Assembly (NCBI RefSeq): GCF_000519185.1
Contig: NZ_JAFA01000012.1
Span: 1 to 64,000, forward strand
DNA: 64,000 nucleotides
Reading direction: 5' to 3'
Source: Paraburkholderia nodosa DSM 21604
GTDB taxonomy: Bacteria; Pseudomonadota; Gammaproteobacteria; Burkholderiales; Burkholderiaceae
The notes beneath the pieces are model-generated. The model was given only the letters and a program-made list of their open reading frames with translations. It was not told where the DNA came from and did no database searches. Made by a program: the position numbers and the translations under genes. Position 1 is the first letter of the stretch. Every line of letters starts with the position of its first letter. Shown one piece after another: positions 8,814 through 17,624 of the stretch.

Positions 8814-8905
8814 ACAAGTCGCTAAAGTGCCGGCCATGCGTGTTCCAGTGCTCTGGCGCAACGTGAGAGTTGGCCCCGGCCCCATGAAGGCCGGGGCTTT
8901 TTTTT
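8814..8905 (+). ncRNA. Candidate small RNA ending in a strong terminator
   Basis: A textbook rho-independent terminator at 8873-8905 faces rightward, yet the nearest upstream rightward gene ends at 6443. A transcript must therefore begin between about 8650 and 8870. A TAATTA at 8802-8807 could be the -10 element, giving an RNA of about 90 nt. The Fur box 80 bp upstream makes an iron-regulated RNA possible. The 5' end is a guess. Confidence 0.4.
8873..8905 (+). terminator. Rho-independent terminator
   Basis: GCCCCGGCC / GGCCGGGGC, a perfect 9-bp stem with a 7-nt loop, followed by eight T residues on the + strand. Confidence 0.85.
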
Positions 8906-9378
8906 GCACCGCGCAAGGGCGTGCGGTGCGGCCCTGGCACGCGTTTTGGAGGCCGCCGGGCGCCATACCTCGATGCATAAGTCATTGAACCGAAAGAAAC
9001 AAGTAAGGTATTATTCGGGCCGCGCAGCGCGACAGCCTGCCGCGCGTCACGGCGCCCCGGCGGTCGAAAACGTTGTTTTCGCGATCAAAAACAGGCTGTA
9101 ACAGCCCGTTTGTTGTTTTTTCTCTTAGTACGTTTTTGAATAAAAACAATGACTTGCGTCAACCATCGATCCGGCCCGTGTTGTTGCGCTGCAAAACTTC
9201 CGTATTCCGTTTACCCTCGTTAACCCTTGAACGTGTGTTGCATTTCGCCTCGTCGCTGACAAATACATTACAGCCAGCCTGGTTCGATTTTCACCCCGCG
9301 TCAATCTTTCAAGTTGCTTGCGCACCTGATCGTGCGCCGTGGAAGCTATTTGCTCCGCATTTTTGAGGTCCTGTTGAA
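8906..9378. other. Non-coding leader upstream of the NuoM-like gene
   Basis: About 470 bp without a credible gene. It turns AT-rich after 9075 and contains a small palindrome GGCTGT-A-ACAGCC near 9091. It probably holds the promoter of the 9379 gene, but no clear -35/-10 pair could be chosen. Confidence 0.4.
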
Positions 9379-10923
9379 ATGCAATCCGTTCCATTCCTGA
9401 GTCTGGCGATCTGGATTCCCATCCTGTTCGGCGTGGCCGTGCTGCGCCTCGGGTCGGATCGTCATCCGCAGCGTGCCCGCTGGCTGTCGCTCGTTGGCGC
9501 CGTCGTCGGTCTGCTGCTGACCCTCCCGCTCATCTCCGGCTTCGACAACCACGCGGCCGGCATGCAGTTCGTCGAATTCCGCGAATGGCTGCCTGAGTTC
9601 GGCGTGGCGTGGCGACTCGGGATCGATGGCATTTCGATGTGGCTCGTGGTGCTCACCGCGTTCACGACGCTCGTGATCGTGATCGCCTCGTGGGAATCGA
9701 TCACGGTGCGCGTCGCCCAGTACTTCGGCGCGTTCCTGATTCTCTCGGGCCTGATGGTCGGCACCTTCGCCGCGACCGACGGCATGCTGTTCTTCGTGTT
9801 CTTCGAAGCCACGCTGATCCCGCTGTACCTGTTGATCGGCTCGTGGGGCAATGCCCGCCGTACCTACGCCGCGGTCAAGTTCTTCTTCTTCTCGCTCGCC
9901 GGTTCGCTGCTGATGCTGGTGTCGATGCTGTACCTCTACAGCCAGGCGCACACCTTCGACATGGCCGCGTGGCACAACCTCACGCTCGGCTTCATTCCGC
10001 AGATCCTCGTGTTCATCGGCTTCTTCGCGGCCTTCGCGGTGAAGGTCCCGATGTGGCCGTTCCACACCTGGCTGCCCGACGTCCACCTCGAAGCGCCGAC
10101 CGGCGCGACCGTGATGCTGGCCATGCTCAAGCTTGGCGGCTACGGCTTCCTGCGCTTCACGCTGCCGATCACGCCTGACGCCGCGCACTTCTTCGCGCCG
10201 GCGATCATCACGCTCTCGCTCGTGGCCGTGGTGTACTCGAGCCTGCTCGCGCTCGCGCAGACCGACATGACCAAGCTGCTCGCGTACTCGACGGTCGCTC
10301 ACATGGGCCTCGTCACGCTCGGCCTGTTCCTCTTCAACCAGATCGGCACCGAAGGCGCGATCGTGCAGATGATCTCGTACGGCTTCGTCTCGGGCGCCAT
10401 GCTGCTCTCGATCGGCGTGCTGTTCGACCGCACGAAAACGCGCACGATCTCGGCTTACGGCGGCGTCGTCAACGTGATGCCGCGCTACGCCACCTTCATG
10501 ATGCTGTTCTGCATGGCCAACCTCGGCCTGCCGGGCACGTCGGGCTTCGTGGGCGAGTTCATGGTCATCATGGGCGCGATCCGCGTGAACTTCTGGGTCG
10601 GCGCGATCGCCGCGACGACCGTCATCCTGAGCGCTGCGTACACCCTGTGGATGTACAAGCGCGTGATCTTCGGCGCTGTGGCGAACAAGGGCGTTGCGAA
10701 GCTGGCCGACATCGGCCGCCGCGAAACGCTGATCTTCGCTTCGCTCGCAGCGTTCGTGCTGGCAATCGGCCTCTACCCGAAGCCGATGACCGACGCGATC
10801 GAGCTCTCGGCGGCAAACCTCGTCACCCAGGCCGGTCGCAGCAAGCAACCCGTCGAAGATGGAGCGCCTGCTGACGCAGTGCGTGCGGGCACGGACGTTC
10901 GTGCTTCGCACTCGCCGACGTGA
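9379..10923 (+). CDS. Orphan NuoM-like proton-pumping membrane subunit
   Basis: A 514-aa protein of the complex I NuoM/antiporter family with about 14 membrane helices. The conserved TM5 glutamate is present (about Glu143 in FFEATLIPLYLLIG), as is the TM7 lysine region (AVKVPMWPFHTWLPDVHLEAP). None of the other nuo genes is adjacent, and the next genes are cyoABCD, so it is a solitary paralogue. It might work with a NuoL-like partner elsewhere or assist an alternative ion-translocating complex. The C-terminal 30 residues are hydrophilic and unusual. Start ATG has a GAGG about 10 bases upstream. Confidence 0.85.
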   Translation: MQSVPFLSLAIWIPILFGVAVLRLGSDRHPQRARWLSLVGAVVGLLLTLPLISGFDNHAAGMQFVEFREWLPEFGVAWRLGIDGISMWLVVLTAFTTLVIVIASWESITVRVAQYFGAFLILSGLMVGTFAATDGMLFFVFFEATLIPLYLLIGSWGNARRTYAAVKFFFFSLAGSLLMLVSMLYLYSQAHTFDMAAWHNLTLGFIPQILVFIGFFAAFAVKVPMWPFHTWLPDVHLEAPTGATVMLAMLKLGGYGFLRFTLPITPDAAHFFAPAIITLSLVAVVYSSLLALAQTDMTKLLAYSTVAHMGLVTLGLFLFNQIGTEGAIVQMISYGFVSGAMLLSIGVLFDRTKTRTISAYGGVVNVMPRYATFMMLFCMANLGLPGTSGFVGEFMVIMGAIRVNFWVGAIAATTVILSAAYTLWMYKRVIFGAVANKGVAKLADIGRRETLIFASLAAFVLAIGLYPKPMTDAIELSAANLVTQAGRSKQPVEDGAPADAVRAGTDVRASHSPT

Positions 10924-10946
10924 TCACTGAAGATTGACGGCGCAAC

Positions 10947-10984
10947 CAACGCGCCGCATCGCCTCCAGGCGGTGCGGCGCGTTG
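10947..10984. terminator. Strong stem-loop after the NuoM-like gene
   Basis: CAACGCGCCGCA and TGCGGCGCGTTG form a perfect 12-bp stem with a 14-nt loop, 24 bp after the stop codon. It has no T-run, so it is an imperfect intrinsic terminator or an mRNA-stabilising hairpin. Confidence 0.5.
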
Positions 10985-11159
10985 CTGCGTCCAGGAGTTT
11001 TCGAATTTTGAGATTCGAAACATAGCCGCGGCGGCCCGCTGTCAAGGGCAGAGCAGGGCGCAACGTGCGTGTGTTTCCGAGGCGCGACAAACCTCGCGAA
11101 CACATGCGACAAAGTGTCTCAATCTTCTTTTGACAAAGGTCATTTTCCACATTCATTGA

Positions 11160-11187
11160 TTGCGAAATATCAAAGCGGCTGTATGAT
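11160..11187 (+). promoter_or_regulatory. Candidate promoter of the cyo operon
   Basis: TTGCGA at 11160-11165, a 16-bp spacer and TATGAT at 11182-11187 make a plausible sigma-70 promoter about 75 bp before cyoA. A TTGACA lies slightly upstream (about 11131) without a good -10. Confidence 0.4.
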
Positions 11188-11262
11188 GCGGGCGCGCTTC
11201 CTTTGTCGGATGTCAGGGGACGCGTCCGGAACTATTCAATGAATGAAATTCAGGCAAACGTG

Positions 11263-12150
11263 ATGAAAAGAACGACCTTTCAAAGGTTACTGCTTCCCGT
11301 AAGCGCCGGATTGGCCTTGTGTCTTTCCGGATGCAACATGGAGCTCCTTGACCCCAAGGGAAGTGTGGGCGTGGCGGAAAAGCAGCTGATCGCTACCTCC
11401 ACATGGGCCATGCTGATCGTGGTGATCCCCGTGATCATCCTGACGCTCTGGTTCGCGTACCGCTACCGCGCGTCGAACCGTAGCGCCACCTACGCGCCGA
11501 AGTGGTCGCACTCGACGGCGATCGAAATCGTCGTCTGGACCATCCCGACGCTGATCATTCTCTTCCTCGGCGTGCTCACGTGGAACACCACGCACGAGCT
11601 CGACCCCTACAAGCCGCTCGAATCGAACGTCAAGCCGATCAACGTCGAAGTTGTGGCGCTCGACTGGAAGTGGTTGTTCATCTACCCGGATCTCGGTATC
11701 GCGACGGTGAACCAGCTGGCCGTGCCCGTTGGCACGCCGGTGAACTTCAGCATCACGTCGGATTCGGTGATGAACTCGTTCTTCATCCCGCAGCTTGGCA
11801 CCCAGGTTTATGCGATGGCTGGCATGCAGACGCGTCTGCACCTGATCGCCGACCACGCTGGCGACTACGCCGGCCTCTCGGCGAATTTCAGCGGCAAGGG
11901 CTTCTCGGACATGAAGTTCCGCACGCTCGCGACGAGCCAGCAAGACTTCGACGCGTGGGTCCAGAAGGTGAAGGCGTCGCAGACGCAGCTTTCCATGGAT
12001 CAATACGCAACGGTCGCACAGCCGAGCGAGAAGGCTCCGGTTGAGTACTTCTCGACGGTCGACCCGAAGCTCTTCAACAACATCATCGCGAAGTACAACA
12101 ACGGCCACGTCACGAATTTCAGTGACCCGTCGTGCGTGACCAAGGGGTAA
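11263..12150 (+). CDS. cyoA: Cytochrome bo3-type ubiquinol oxidase subunit II
   Basis: Subunit II of the heme-copper quinol oxidase that oxidises ubiquinol and pumps protons. The start chosen gives a classical lipoprotein signal (MKRTTFQRLLLPVSAG... LCLSGC) with two later membrane helices (WAMLIVVIPVIILTLWF and IVVWTIPTLIILFLGVL), then a periplasmic cupredoxin domain (VVALDWKWLFIYPD). The cysteines and histidine of a CuA centre are absent, which identifies a quinol rather than cytochrome c oxidase. In-frame alternatives at 11239 (ATG) and 11203 (TTG) would add a pre-signal extension. First gene of cyoABCD. Confidence 0.93.
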   Translation: MKRTTFQRLLLPVSAGLALCLSGCNMELLDPKGSVGVAEKQLIATSTWAMLIVVIPVIILTLWFAYRYRASNRSATYAPKWSHSTAIEIVVWTIPTLIILFLGVLTWNTTHELDPYKPLESNVKPINVEVVALDWKWLFIYPDLGIATVNQLAVPVGTPVNFSITSDSVMNSFFIPQLGTQVYAMAGMQTRLHLIADHAGDYAGLSANFSGKGFSDMKFRTLATSQQDFDAWVQKVKASQTQLSMDQYATVAQPSEKAPVEYFSTVDPKLFNNIIAKYNNGHVTNFSDPSCVTKG

Positions 12151-12157
12151 GCCAAGC

Positions 12158-14191
12158 ATGTTCGGAAAACTTACACTGGATGCCATTCCGTATCACGAGC
12201 CGATTATTGTCGGCACGATGATCGGCATGGCGCTCATCGGCGCATTGGTGCTCGGCACCGTCACTTACTTCGGTAAGTGGAAATATCTGTGGACGGAGTG
12301 GCTGACGAGCGTCGACCACAAGCGTCTGGGCGTGATGTACATCGTCCTCGCCCTCATCATGCTGCTGCGCGGCTTCGCCGACGCAATCATGATGCGTACC
12401 CAGCTCGCGCTCGCGTACAACGCGCCGGGCTACCTGCCGCCGCACCACTACGACCAGATCTTCACGGCGCACGGCGTGATCATGATTTTCTTCATGGCAA
12501 TGGCCTTCATGGTCGGCCTGATGAACATCATCGTGCCGCTGCAGATCGGCGCACGCGACGTCGCGTTCCCGTTCCTGAACTCGCTGTCGTTCTGGATGAC
12601 CGCAGTCGGCGCCATCCTGCTGATGATCTCGCTCGTCGTGGGTGAGTTCGCGCAGACCGGCTGGCTCGCGTATCCGCCGCTTTCGGAGCTTGCGTACAGT
12701 CCGGGGGTAGGGGTCGATTACTACCTGTGGGCGCTGCAGATCTCGGGTGTCGGCACGCTGCTGACCGGCGTGAACTTCTTCGTCACCATCATCAAGATGC
12801 GTGCCCCCGGCATGACGATGATGAAGATGCCGGTGTTCACGTGGACGGCGCTGTGCACGAACGTGCTGATCATGGCCGCGTTCCCGATCCTGACCGTGAC
12901 GCTCGCGCTGCTCGGCCTCGACCGCTACATCGGCACGCACTTCTTCACGAATGACGGCGGCGGCAACGCCATGCTGTACCTGAACCTGATCTGGGCCTGG
13001 GGTCACCCCGAGGTGTACATCCTGATCCTGCCGGCGTTCGGTATTTTCTCGGAAGTCGTTGCGACCTACGCGAAGAAGCCGCTGTTCGGCTACAAGACCA
13101 TGGTCTACGCGACCTGCTCGATCATGGTGCTCTCGTTCCTCGTGTGGCTGCACCACTTCTTCACGATGGGTTCGGGCGCGAACGTCAACGCGTTCTTCGG
13201 CATCATGACGATGATCATCGCGATCCCGACGGGCGTGAAGATCTTCAACTGGCTGTTCACGATCTACCGCGGCCGCCTCGAGTTCACCTCGCCGGTGCTC
13301 TGGACGATCGGCTTCATGGTCACCTTCACCATCGGCGGCATGACCGGCGTGATGATGGCGATCCCGGGCGCGGACTTCGTGCTGCACAACTCGCTGTTCC
13401 TGATTGCTCACTTCCACAACGTGATCATCGGCGGCGTGCTGTTCGGCTACCTCGCCGGCTTCAACTACTGGTTCCCGAAGGCGTTCGGCTTCAAGCTCAA
13501 CGAAAAGCTCGGCAAGCGCGCGTTCTGGTTCTGGCTCTCGGGCTTCTACGTTGCCTTTACGCCGCTGTACGTGCTGGGCTTCATGGGCGCAACCCGCCGT
13601 CTGAACCACTACGACAATCCGGCATGGCAGCCGTGGATGATCATCGCGTGGGTTGGCGCCGTGCTCGTGGCAATCGGCATCGCGCACCAGCTGCTGCAGC
13701 TGTACGTGTCGATCCGCGACCGCAACCTGCCGGAAAACCGCGACCTGACGGGCGATCCGTGGGGTGGCCGTACGCTGGAGTGGGCGATCTCGTCGCCGCC
13801 GCCGTCGTATAACTTCGCGATCATTCCGCACGTGAGCGAGCTCGACGAGTTTGCGCACCTGAAGGAAACCGGCCGCGAAACCGTGGACGTCGCGAACACG
13901 AAGTACACCGACATCCACATGCCCTCGAACACGAGCGCAGGTGTGTTCATCGGTTTCTTCAGCCTGGTGCTCGGCTTTGCTGGCATCTGGCACATCTGGT
14001 GGCTCATGATCGTTGGCTTCGTCGGCATTCTCGGCACGGCCATCGCGTACAGCTTCCAGAAGAACGAAGGCTATTACATCCCGGCCGCCAAGGTCCGGGC
14101 AGACGAAGAAATGCGCAGCCGCGCACTGGTCAAGGCGTTCGAAGACAAGCAACGCCGTGGCAAGGTTGAAGCAGCACTGGAGGCCAACTGA
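12158..14191 (+). CDS. cyoB: Cytochrome bo3-type ubiquinol oxidase subunit I
   Basis: Catalytic subunit, 677 aa, about 15 helices. Heme and copper ligands are all visible: TAHGVIMIF for low-spin heme, WGHPEVYI for CuB with the cross-linked Tyr, WLHHFF for the other CuB histidines, and AHFHNVIIGG for the two hemes. It reduces O2 to water with electrons from ubiquinol and pumps protons. It starts 7 bp after cyoA and its stop codon shares a base with the cyoC start (TGATG), so translation is coupled. Confidence 0.96.
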   Translation: MFGKLTLDAIPYHEPIIVGTMIGMALIGALVLGTVTYFGKWKYLWTEWLTSVDHKRLGVMYIVLALIMLLRGFADAIMMRTQLALAYNAPGYLPPHHYDQIFTAHGVIMIFFMAMAFMVGLMNIIVPLQIGARDVAFPFLNSLSFWMTAVGAILLMISLVVGEFAQTGWLAYPPLSELAYSPGVGVDYYLWALQISGVGTLLTGVNFFVTIIKMRAPGMTMMKMPVFTWTALCTNVLIMAAFPILTVTLALLGLDRYIGTHFFTNDGGGNAMLYLNLIWAWGHPEVYILILPAFGIFSEVVATYAKKPLFGYKTMVYATCSIMVLSFLVWLHHFFTMGSGANVNAFFGIMTMIIAIPTGVKIFNWLFTIYRGRLEFTSPVLWTIGFMVTFTIGGMTGVMMAIPGADFVLHNSLFLIAHFHNVIIGGVLFGYLAGFNYWFPKAFGFKLNEKLGKRAFWFWLSGFYVAFTPLYVLGFMGATRRLNHYDNPAWQPWMIIAWVGAVLVAIGIAHQLLQLYVSIRDRNLPENRDLTGDPWGGRTLEWAISSPPPSYNFAIIPHVSELDEFAHLKETGRETVDVANTKYTDIHMPSNTSAGVFIGFFSLVLGFAGIWHIWWLMIVGFVGILGTAIAYSFQKNEGYYIPAAKVRADEEMRSRALVKAFEDKQRRGKVEAALEAN

Positions 14192-14802
14192 TGTTGACGA
14201 AAACAAGTGCGGCCGCACTCGCGGAGCACGATCACCACGATCACCCGCCGTCACACTCGGTGTTCGGCTTCTGGCTGTACCTGATGACGGACTGTATTCT
14301 GTTCGGCTCGCTGTTCGCAGTGTTCGCCGTGATGCAGAACCAGTTCGCAGGCGGCCCGACGGGCAAGGACCTGTTCGACATTCAGGGCGTGGCCATGGAA
14401 ACGGCAGTGCTGCTGCTGTCGTCCATCACGTACGGTTTCGCGATGATCGGCGCGCACAAGCAGCGCAAGGGTCAAGTGCTGGTCTGGCTGGCGATCACCT
14501 TCCTGCTGGGCGCAACGTTCCTGTATTTCGAGCTGCATGAATTCGCGAACATGATCGCCGAGGGCAACGGCCCGCAACGCAGCGCGTTCCTCTCGTCGTT
14601 CTTCACGCTGGTTGCCACCCACGGTATCCACGTGACGATGGGCATGATCTGGATGGTCGTCCTGATGGTTCAGGCCGTGAAGGCGCCGGTACTGGGCGAG
14701 CGTGAAATTCGCCGCCTGACCTGCCTTAGCCTTTTCTGGCACTTTCTGGACATCGTCTGGATCTGTGTGTTCTCCTTTGTTTACCTTGCGAGCGTGATCT
14801 AA
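14191..14802 (+). CDS. cyoC: Cytochrome bo3-type ubiquinol oxidase subunit III
   Basis: A 203-aa, five-helix subunit III. Typical sequences include FGFWLYLMTDCILFGSLF, FLYFELHEF and the late SLFWHFLDIVWICVFSFVYL. It follows cyoB with a one-base overlap and is directly followed by cyoD. An N-terminal His cluster (EHDHHDHPPSH) is seen in many relatives. Confidence 0.95.
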   Translation: MLTKTSAAALAEHDHHDHPPSHSVFGFWLYLMTDCILFGSLFAVFAVMQNQFAGGPTGKDLFDIQGVAMETAVLLLSSITYGFAMIGAHKQRKGQVLVWLAITFLLGATFLYFELHEFANMIAEGNGPQRSAFLSSFFTLVATHGIHVTMGMIWMVVLMVQAVKAPVLGEREIRRLTCLSLFWHFLDIVWICVFSFVYLASVI

Positions 14803-15132
14803 ATGAGTGCTCATTCCATCCATGAAGAAGAAAGCCACGGCAGCGTAGGCAGCTACCTGGTTGGTTTCGTCCTGGCGGTGGTGCTCACGGCCGCTTCGTT
14901 CTGGCTCGTGCTGCATGGCGGCTTCCCGCGCGAGACCGCGCTGCTCGGCCTTGCCGTGCTGGCTGTGGTGCAGATCGTGGTTCACCTCGTGTTCTTCCTG
15001 CATATGAACACGTCGTCGGGCCAGCGCTGGAACGTGACGGCATTCGGCTTCACGGTGTTGACGGTCCTGATCGTGGTCGTCGGTACGCTGTGGGTCATGC
15101 ACAACGTCAGCATGAACATGATGTCGCGTTAA
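14803..15132 (+). CDS. cyoD: Cytochrome bo3-type ubiquinol oxidase subunit IV
   Basis: A 109-aa three-helix subunit (SYLVGFVLAVVLTAASFWLV, VVQIVVHLVFFLHM, TVLTVLIVVVGTLWVM), the assembly/stabilising subunit of bo3 oxidase. The ATG immediately follows the cyoC stop. No cyoE (heme O synthase) follows; the operon ends here with a terminator. Confidence 0.93.
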   Translation: MSAHSIHEEESHGSVGSYLVGFVLAVVLTAASFWLVLHGGFPRETALLGLAVLAVVQIVVHLVFFLHMNTSSGQRWNVTAFGFTVLTVLIVVVGTLWVMHNVSMNMMSR

Positions 15133-15187
15133 GCGCTCATCGTTGCTGGACTTGCGCTTCGCTCGCTTCGGGTGAAGCGCAAATGGA

Positions 15188-15227
15188 AACGCCGCCGGGC
15201 CTTCGGGCCGGCGGCGTTTTTCTTTTT
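15188..15227. terminator. Terminator between cyoD and the convergent esterase
   Basis: AACGCCGCCGG and CCGGCGGCGTT close a GC-rich stem around a TTCG-type loop, followed by TTTTCTTTTT on the + strand. It ends the cyo operon. Confidence 0.8.
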
Positions 15228-15243
15228 GCGGCCTGCCAGGCGC

Positions 15244-15894
15244 TTATGCGCCGAAGCGCTGACGCACGACTTCCGCGACGGCCTTGCCGAGCCGGTGGTG
15301 TTGGGAGGCTTCGTAGTGAATGCCATCAGTAGGGCTGACGGTGGCGAATTCGCCGGCGTCGAGAAACGCCGAGCCGTACTTCACGGCGACGCGCTCGTAG
15401 AGCGGCGCAAGCAGGCGCGACCTGGCTGCGCCGCCCGTGAAGATATCGCCGAGGAAGCCAATCTCTTCGATCGGTGCCGGCGACATGAGCAGCACGTGCG
15501 GCGTTGAGCCGCCCGGACCCGCGCGGCACGCGACGAGCGTTTCGAGCAGCACGTCCACGGAGTTCGCGATGTCGGTGGGCGTGACGGAAAAGCGTGTCTT
15601 GAGGTCGTTGGTGCCGAGCATCAGCGCGACCACGTCGACCGGCAACTGGCTTTCGAGGCATGGGCGCAGATAGGCGTGCCCGTTCTTGTGCCGCCCTTCG
15701 ATGGGATCGTCGTGAACCGTGGTGCGCGCGGGCAGGCCTTCCTCGATGATCGTCCAGCCTGGCCCGAGCGCCTCACGCAGTACGCCGGGCCAGCGGTCGG
15801 CGGGGCCGAATCGCTCGGAGACGCCGGGAACGGTCAGCGGCTTCGTACCGTGCGTATTGGAATCGCCGTAACAGAGCAGGGTGCGTGACGTCAT
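15244..15894 (-). CDS. SGNH/GDSL-family arylesterase-like hydrolase
   Basis: A 216-aa SGNH hydrolase. Block I is LLCYGDSNTHG (nucleophile Ser), block III is MLGTNDLKTRF (Gly, Asn) and block V is PTDGIHYEAS (Asp, His). No signal peptide is present when translation starts at MTSRTLL, which has a good AGGAAGAGG ribosome site. Such cytosolic enzymes hydrolyse aryl or acyl esters. It is divergent from the TetR gene. A longer frame upstream to 15951 is unlikely to be translated. Confidence 0.88.
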   Translation of the reverse strand: MTSRTLLCYGDSNTHGTKPLTVPGVSERFGPADRWPGVLREALGPGWTIIEEGLPARTTVHDDPIEGRHKNGHAYLRPCLESQLPVDVVALMLGTNDLKTRFSVTPTDIANSVDVLLETLVACRAGPGGSTPHVLLMSPAPIEEIGFLGDIFTGGAARSRLLAPLYERVAVKYGSAFLDAGEFATVSPTDGIHYEASQHHRLGKAVAEVVRQRFGA

Positions 15895-15971
15895 GGGTTG
15901 CCTCTTCCTGGTTAGCTGGTTGCCTGGTTGCGGGGGGCGATGCAATGCCACTACTCATCATGGGAGATTAC

Positions 15972-15986
15972 TAGACGACTGGTCTA
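15972..15986. promoter_or_regulatory. TetR-type operator O1 (NemR-like)
   Basis: TAGAC-GACTG-GTCTA, a perfect 5-bp dyad, located 24 bp before the tetR start and between it and the divergent esterase gene. It matches the NemR-box layout TAGAC-N5-GTCTA. Confidence 0.7.
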
Positions 15987-16009
15987 ATCGCTCTGTAACA
16001 TGTCGTCTC

Positions 16010-16612
16010 ATGAATGCAGCGGCAGCCGTTGAAGTGCGGCAACACATCCTCGATACCGCCATGCCCATTCTGCTGGGCAAGGGCTTTTCCGCAGTCGGTC
16101 TCAATGAGATCCTCGCGGCCGCCGGTGTGCCCAAAGGGTCGTTCTATCACTATTTCGGCTCGAAGGAAGCGTTCGGCGAAGCGTTGCTCACGTCGTATTT
16201 TGCCGAGTATGCGGAGCGTCTCGACGATCTGCTCGTGCGCACGCCGGGCACGGCAGCCGAGAAGCTGATGCGCTACTGGGACGACTGGCGCCTGATCCAG
16301 TGCGCCGACGATCCGGTAGGCAAATGTCTCGCGGTGAAGCTGGGCGCGGAGGTCAGCGACCTTTCCGAGGCGATGCGCGAAGCGCTGCGTCTCGGCACCG
16401 ACGCGACGATCTCGCGTATTACTGCGTGTCTCGAGGCAGGGCGTGCAGATGGCTCGCTCGTGGGCGTGAACGATGCGGCGACCATGGCGGTGACGCTCTA
16501 CGAACTGTGGCTCGGCGCGACGCTGCTCGAGAAGATCCACCGCGACCGCAAGCCGCTCGACGCGGCCATGGCGACCACGCGCATCCTGTTGAAGCTGCCT
16601 CCGGGCGACTAA
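16010..16612 (+). CDS. TetR/AcrR family repressor, NemR-like
   Basis: A 200-aa regulator. The N-terminal helix-turn-helix is canonical (GFSAVGLNEILAAAGVPKGSFYHYFGSKEAFG, residues about 25-57). The C-terminal ligand domain has one cysteine in VGKCLAVKLG, a position used as redox/electrophile sensor in NemR. It is preceded by operator O1 and followed by operator O2 and the enzymes it probably represses. The layout suggests derepression by quinones, aldehydes or other electrophiles. Confidence 0.85.
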   Translation: MNAAAAVEVRQHILDTAMPILLGKGFSAVGLNEILAAAGVPKGSFYHYFGSKEAFGEALLTSYFAEYAERLDDLLVRTPGTAAEKLMRYWDDWRLIQCADDPVGKCLAVKLGAEVSDLSEAMREALRLGTDATISRITACLEAGRADGSLVGVNDAATMAVTLYELWLGATLLEKIHRDRKPLDAAMATTRILLKLPPGD

Positions 16613-16675
16613 TCGAACGCGAAGCCGCGGCAGCGCGTGAGGTGCGCGCGATTGTCGCGCATTGTGCGGAAAAAC

Positions 16676-16690
16676 TAGACGACCGGTCTA
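16676..16690. promoter_or_regulatory. TetR-type operator O2
   Basis: TAGAC-GACCG-GTCTA, the same site as O1 with two central differences, 70 bp before the DJ-1/Hsp31-like gene. Two copies flanking the regulator gene indicate autorepression plus control of the downstream enzymes. Confidence 0.7.
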
Positions 16691-16759
16691 ATAGTGCATG
16701 AAGAAACCGGTTTCCGAAGGGCGTGCGAGCGCCCGAACCCAACCCAGAAAGGAACGCCG

Positions 16760-17443
16760 ATGAAGGTACTGATCGTTTTGACCTCGCACGAGGACCTCGG
16801 CAACACCGGCAAGAAGACGGGCTTCTGGCTCGAGGAATTCGCCGCGCCGTACTACGCGCTGCGCGACGCTGGCGCCGAGCTTACGCTCGCGTCGCCCAAG
16901 GGCGGCCAGCCGCCGCTCGATCCGAAGAGCAGCGATCCCTCGGCGCAGACCGATGCGACACGGCGTTTCGCGTCCGACACCGAAGCGCAAACGGCGCTTG
17001 CCAATACGAAACGTCTCGCCGATACCGACGCAAGCGCGTTCGACGCCGTGTTCTACCCGGGCGGCCACGGCCCGCTCTGGGACCTGGCCGAGGATCCGGT
17101 TTCGATCGCGCTGATCGAAAAGACGATCGCCGCGGGCAAGCCTGTCGCCGCCGTCTGCCATGCGCCGGGCGTGCTGCGTCACGTGAAGGGTGCGGACGGT
17201 CAGCCGTTCGTGGCCGGCAAGTCGGTCACCGGTTTTTCGAATGACGAAGAGGCCGCCGTGCAATTGACGGACGTCGTGCCGTTCCTCGTCGAGGACATGC
17301 TGAAGGCCAACGGCGGCCAGTACTCGAAGGCCGCCGACTGGCAAGCGCACGTCGCAACCGACGGCCTGCTCATCACGGGCCAGAACCCGGCTTCGTCGGA
17401 ACCGGTTGCCGAAGCCTTGCTCGCGGCGCTGCGCCGCGCTTGA
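16760..17443 (+). CDS. DJ-1/PfpI superfamily, Hsp31-like glyoxalase III candidate
   Basis: A 227-aa class I glutamine-amidotransferase-like protein of the Hsp31 group. The reactive Cys133 with His134 lies in the nucleophile elbow AAVCHAPGVL, and the conserved glutamate in FWLEEFAAPYY (about residue 25). Such proteins convert methylglyoxal to lactate or repair glycated targets. Strong ribosome site (AGAAAGGA). It lies behind operator O2, in line with a reactive-aldehyde response. Confidence 0.85.
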   Translation: MKVLIVLTSHEDLGNTGKKTGFWLEEFAAPYYALRDAGAELTLASPKGGQPPLDPKSSDPSAQTDATRRFASDTEAQTALANTKRLADTDASAFDAVFYPGGHGPLWDLAEDPVSIALIEKTIAAGKPVAAVCHAPGVLRHVKGADGQPFVAGKSVTGFSNDEEAAVQLTDVVPFLVEDMLKANGGQYSKAADWQAHVATDGLLITGQNPASSEPVAEALLAALRRA

Positions 17444-17624
17444 TGTTGCGCGAACGCGCGCGCCTTTGGCGAGCGCGTCCGCTTCCCTCGATTTCCTTTC
17501 GGCAACGCTGCGAGGCGCGCTCGCAGCGCGTGTCCGATTGCGCGTTGCTGCAAGGAAATCCCGTTTTTGCCAACCGGCGCAGGCGCCGCGCGACGCGCGA
17601 CCTGTGCCAAGAAAGGAGCTGTAG

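Noticed and set aside
9609..10178. Long frames overlapping the NuoM-like and cyo genes on either strand
   Set aside because: They are Arg/Asp/His-rich shadows of GC-rich membrane-protein genes, with no domain.
11156..11173. FNR/ANR-like site TTGAT-N8-ATCAA before cyoA
   Set aside because: The FNR consensus needs 4 bp between half sites; here there are 8.
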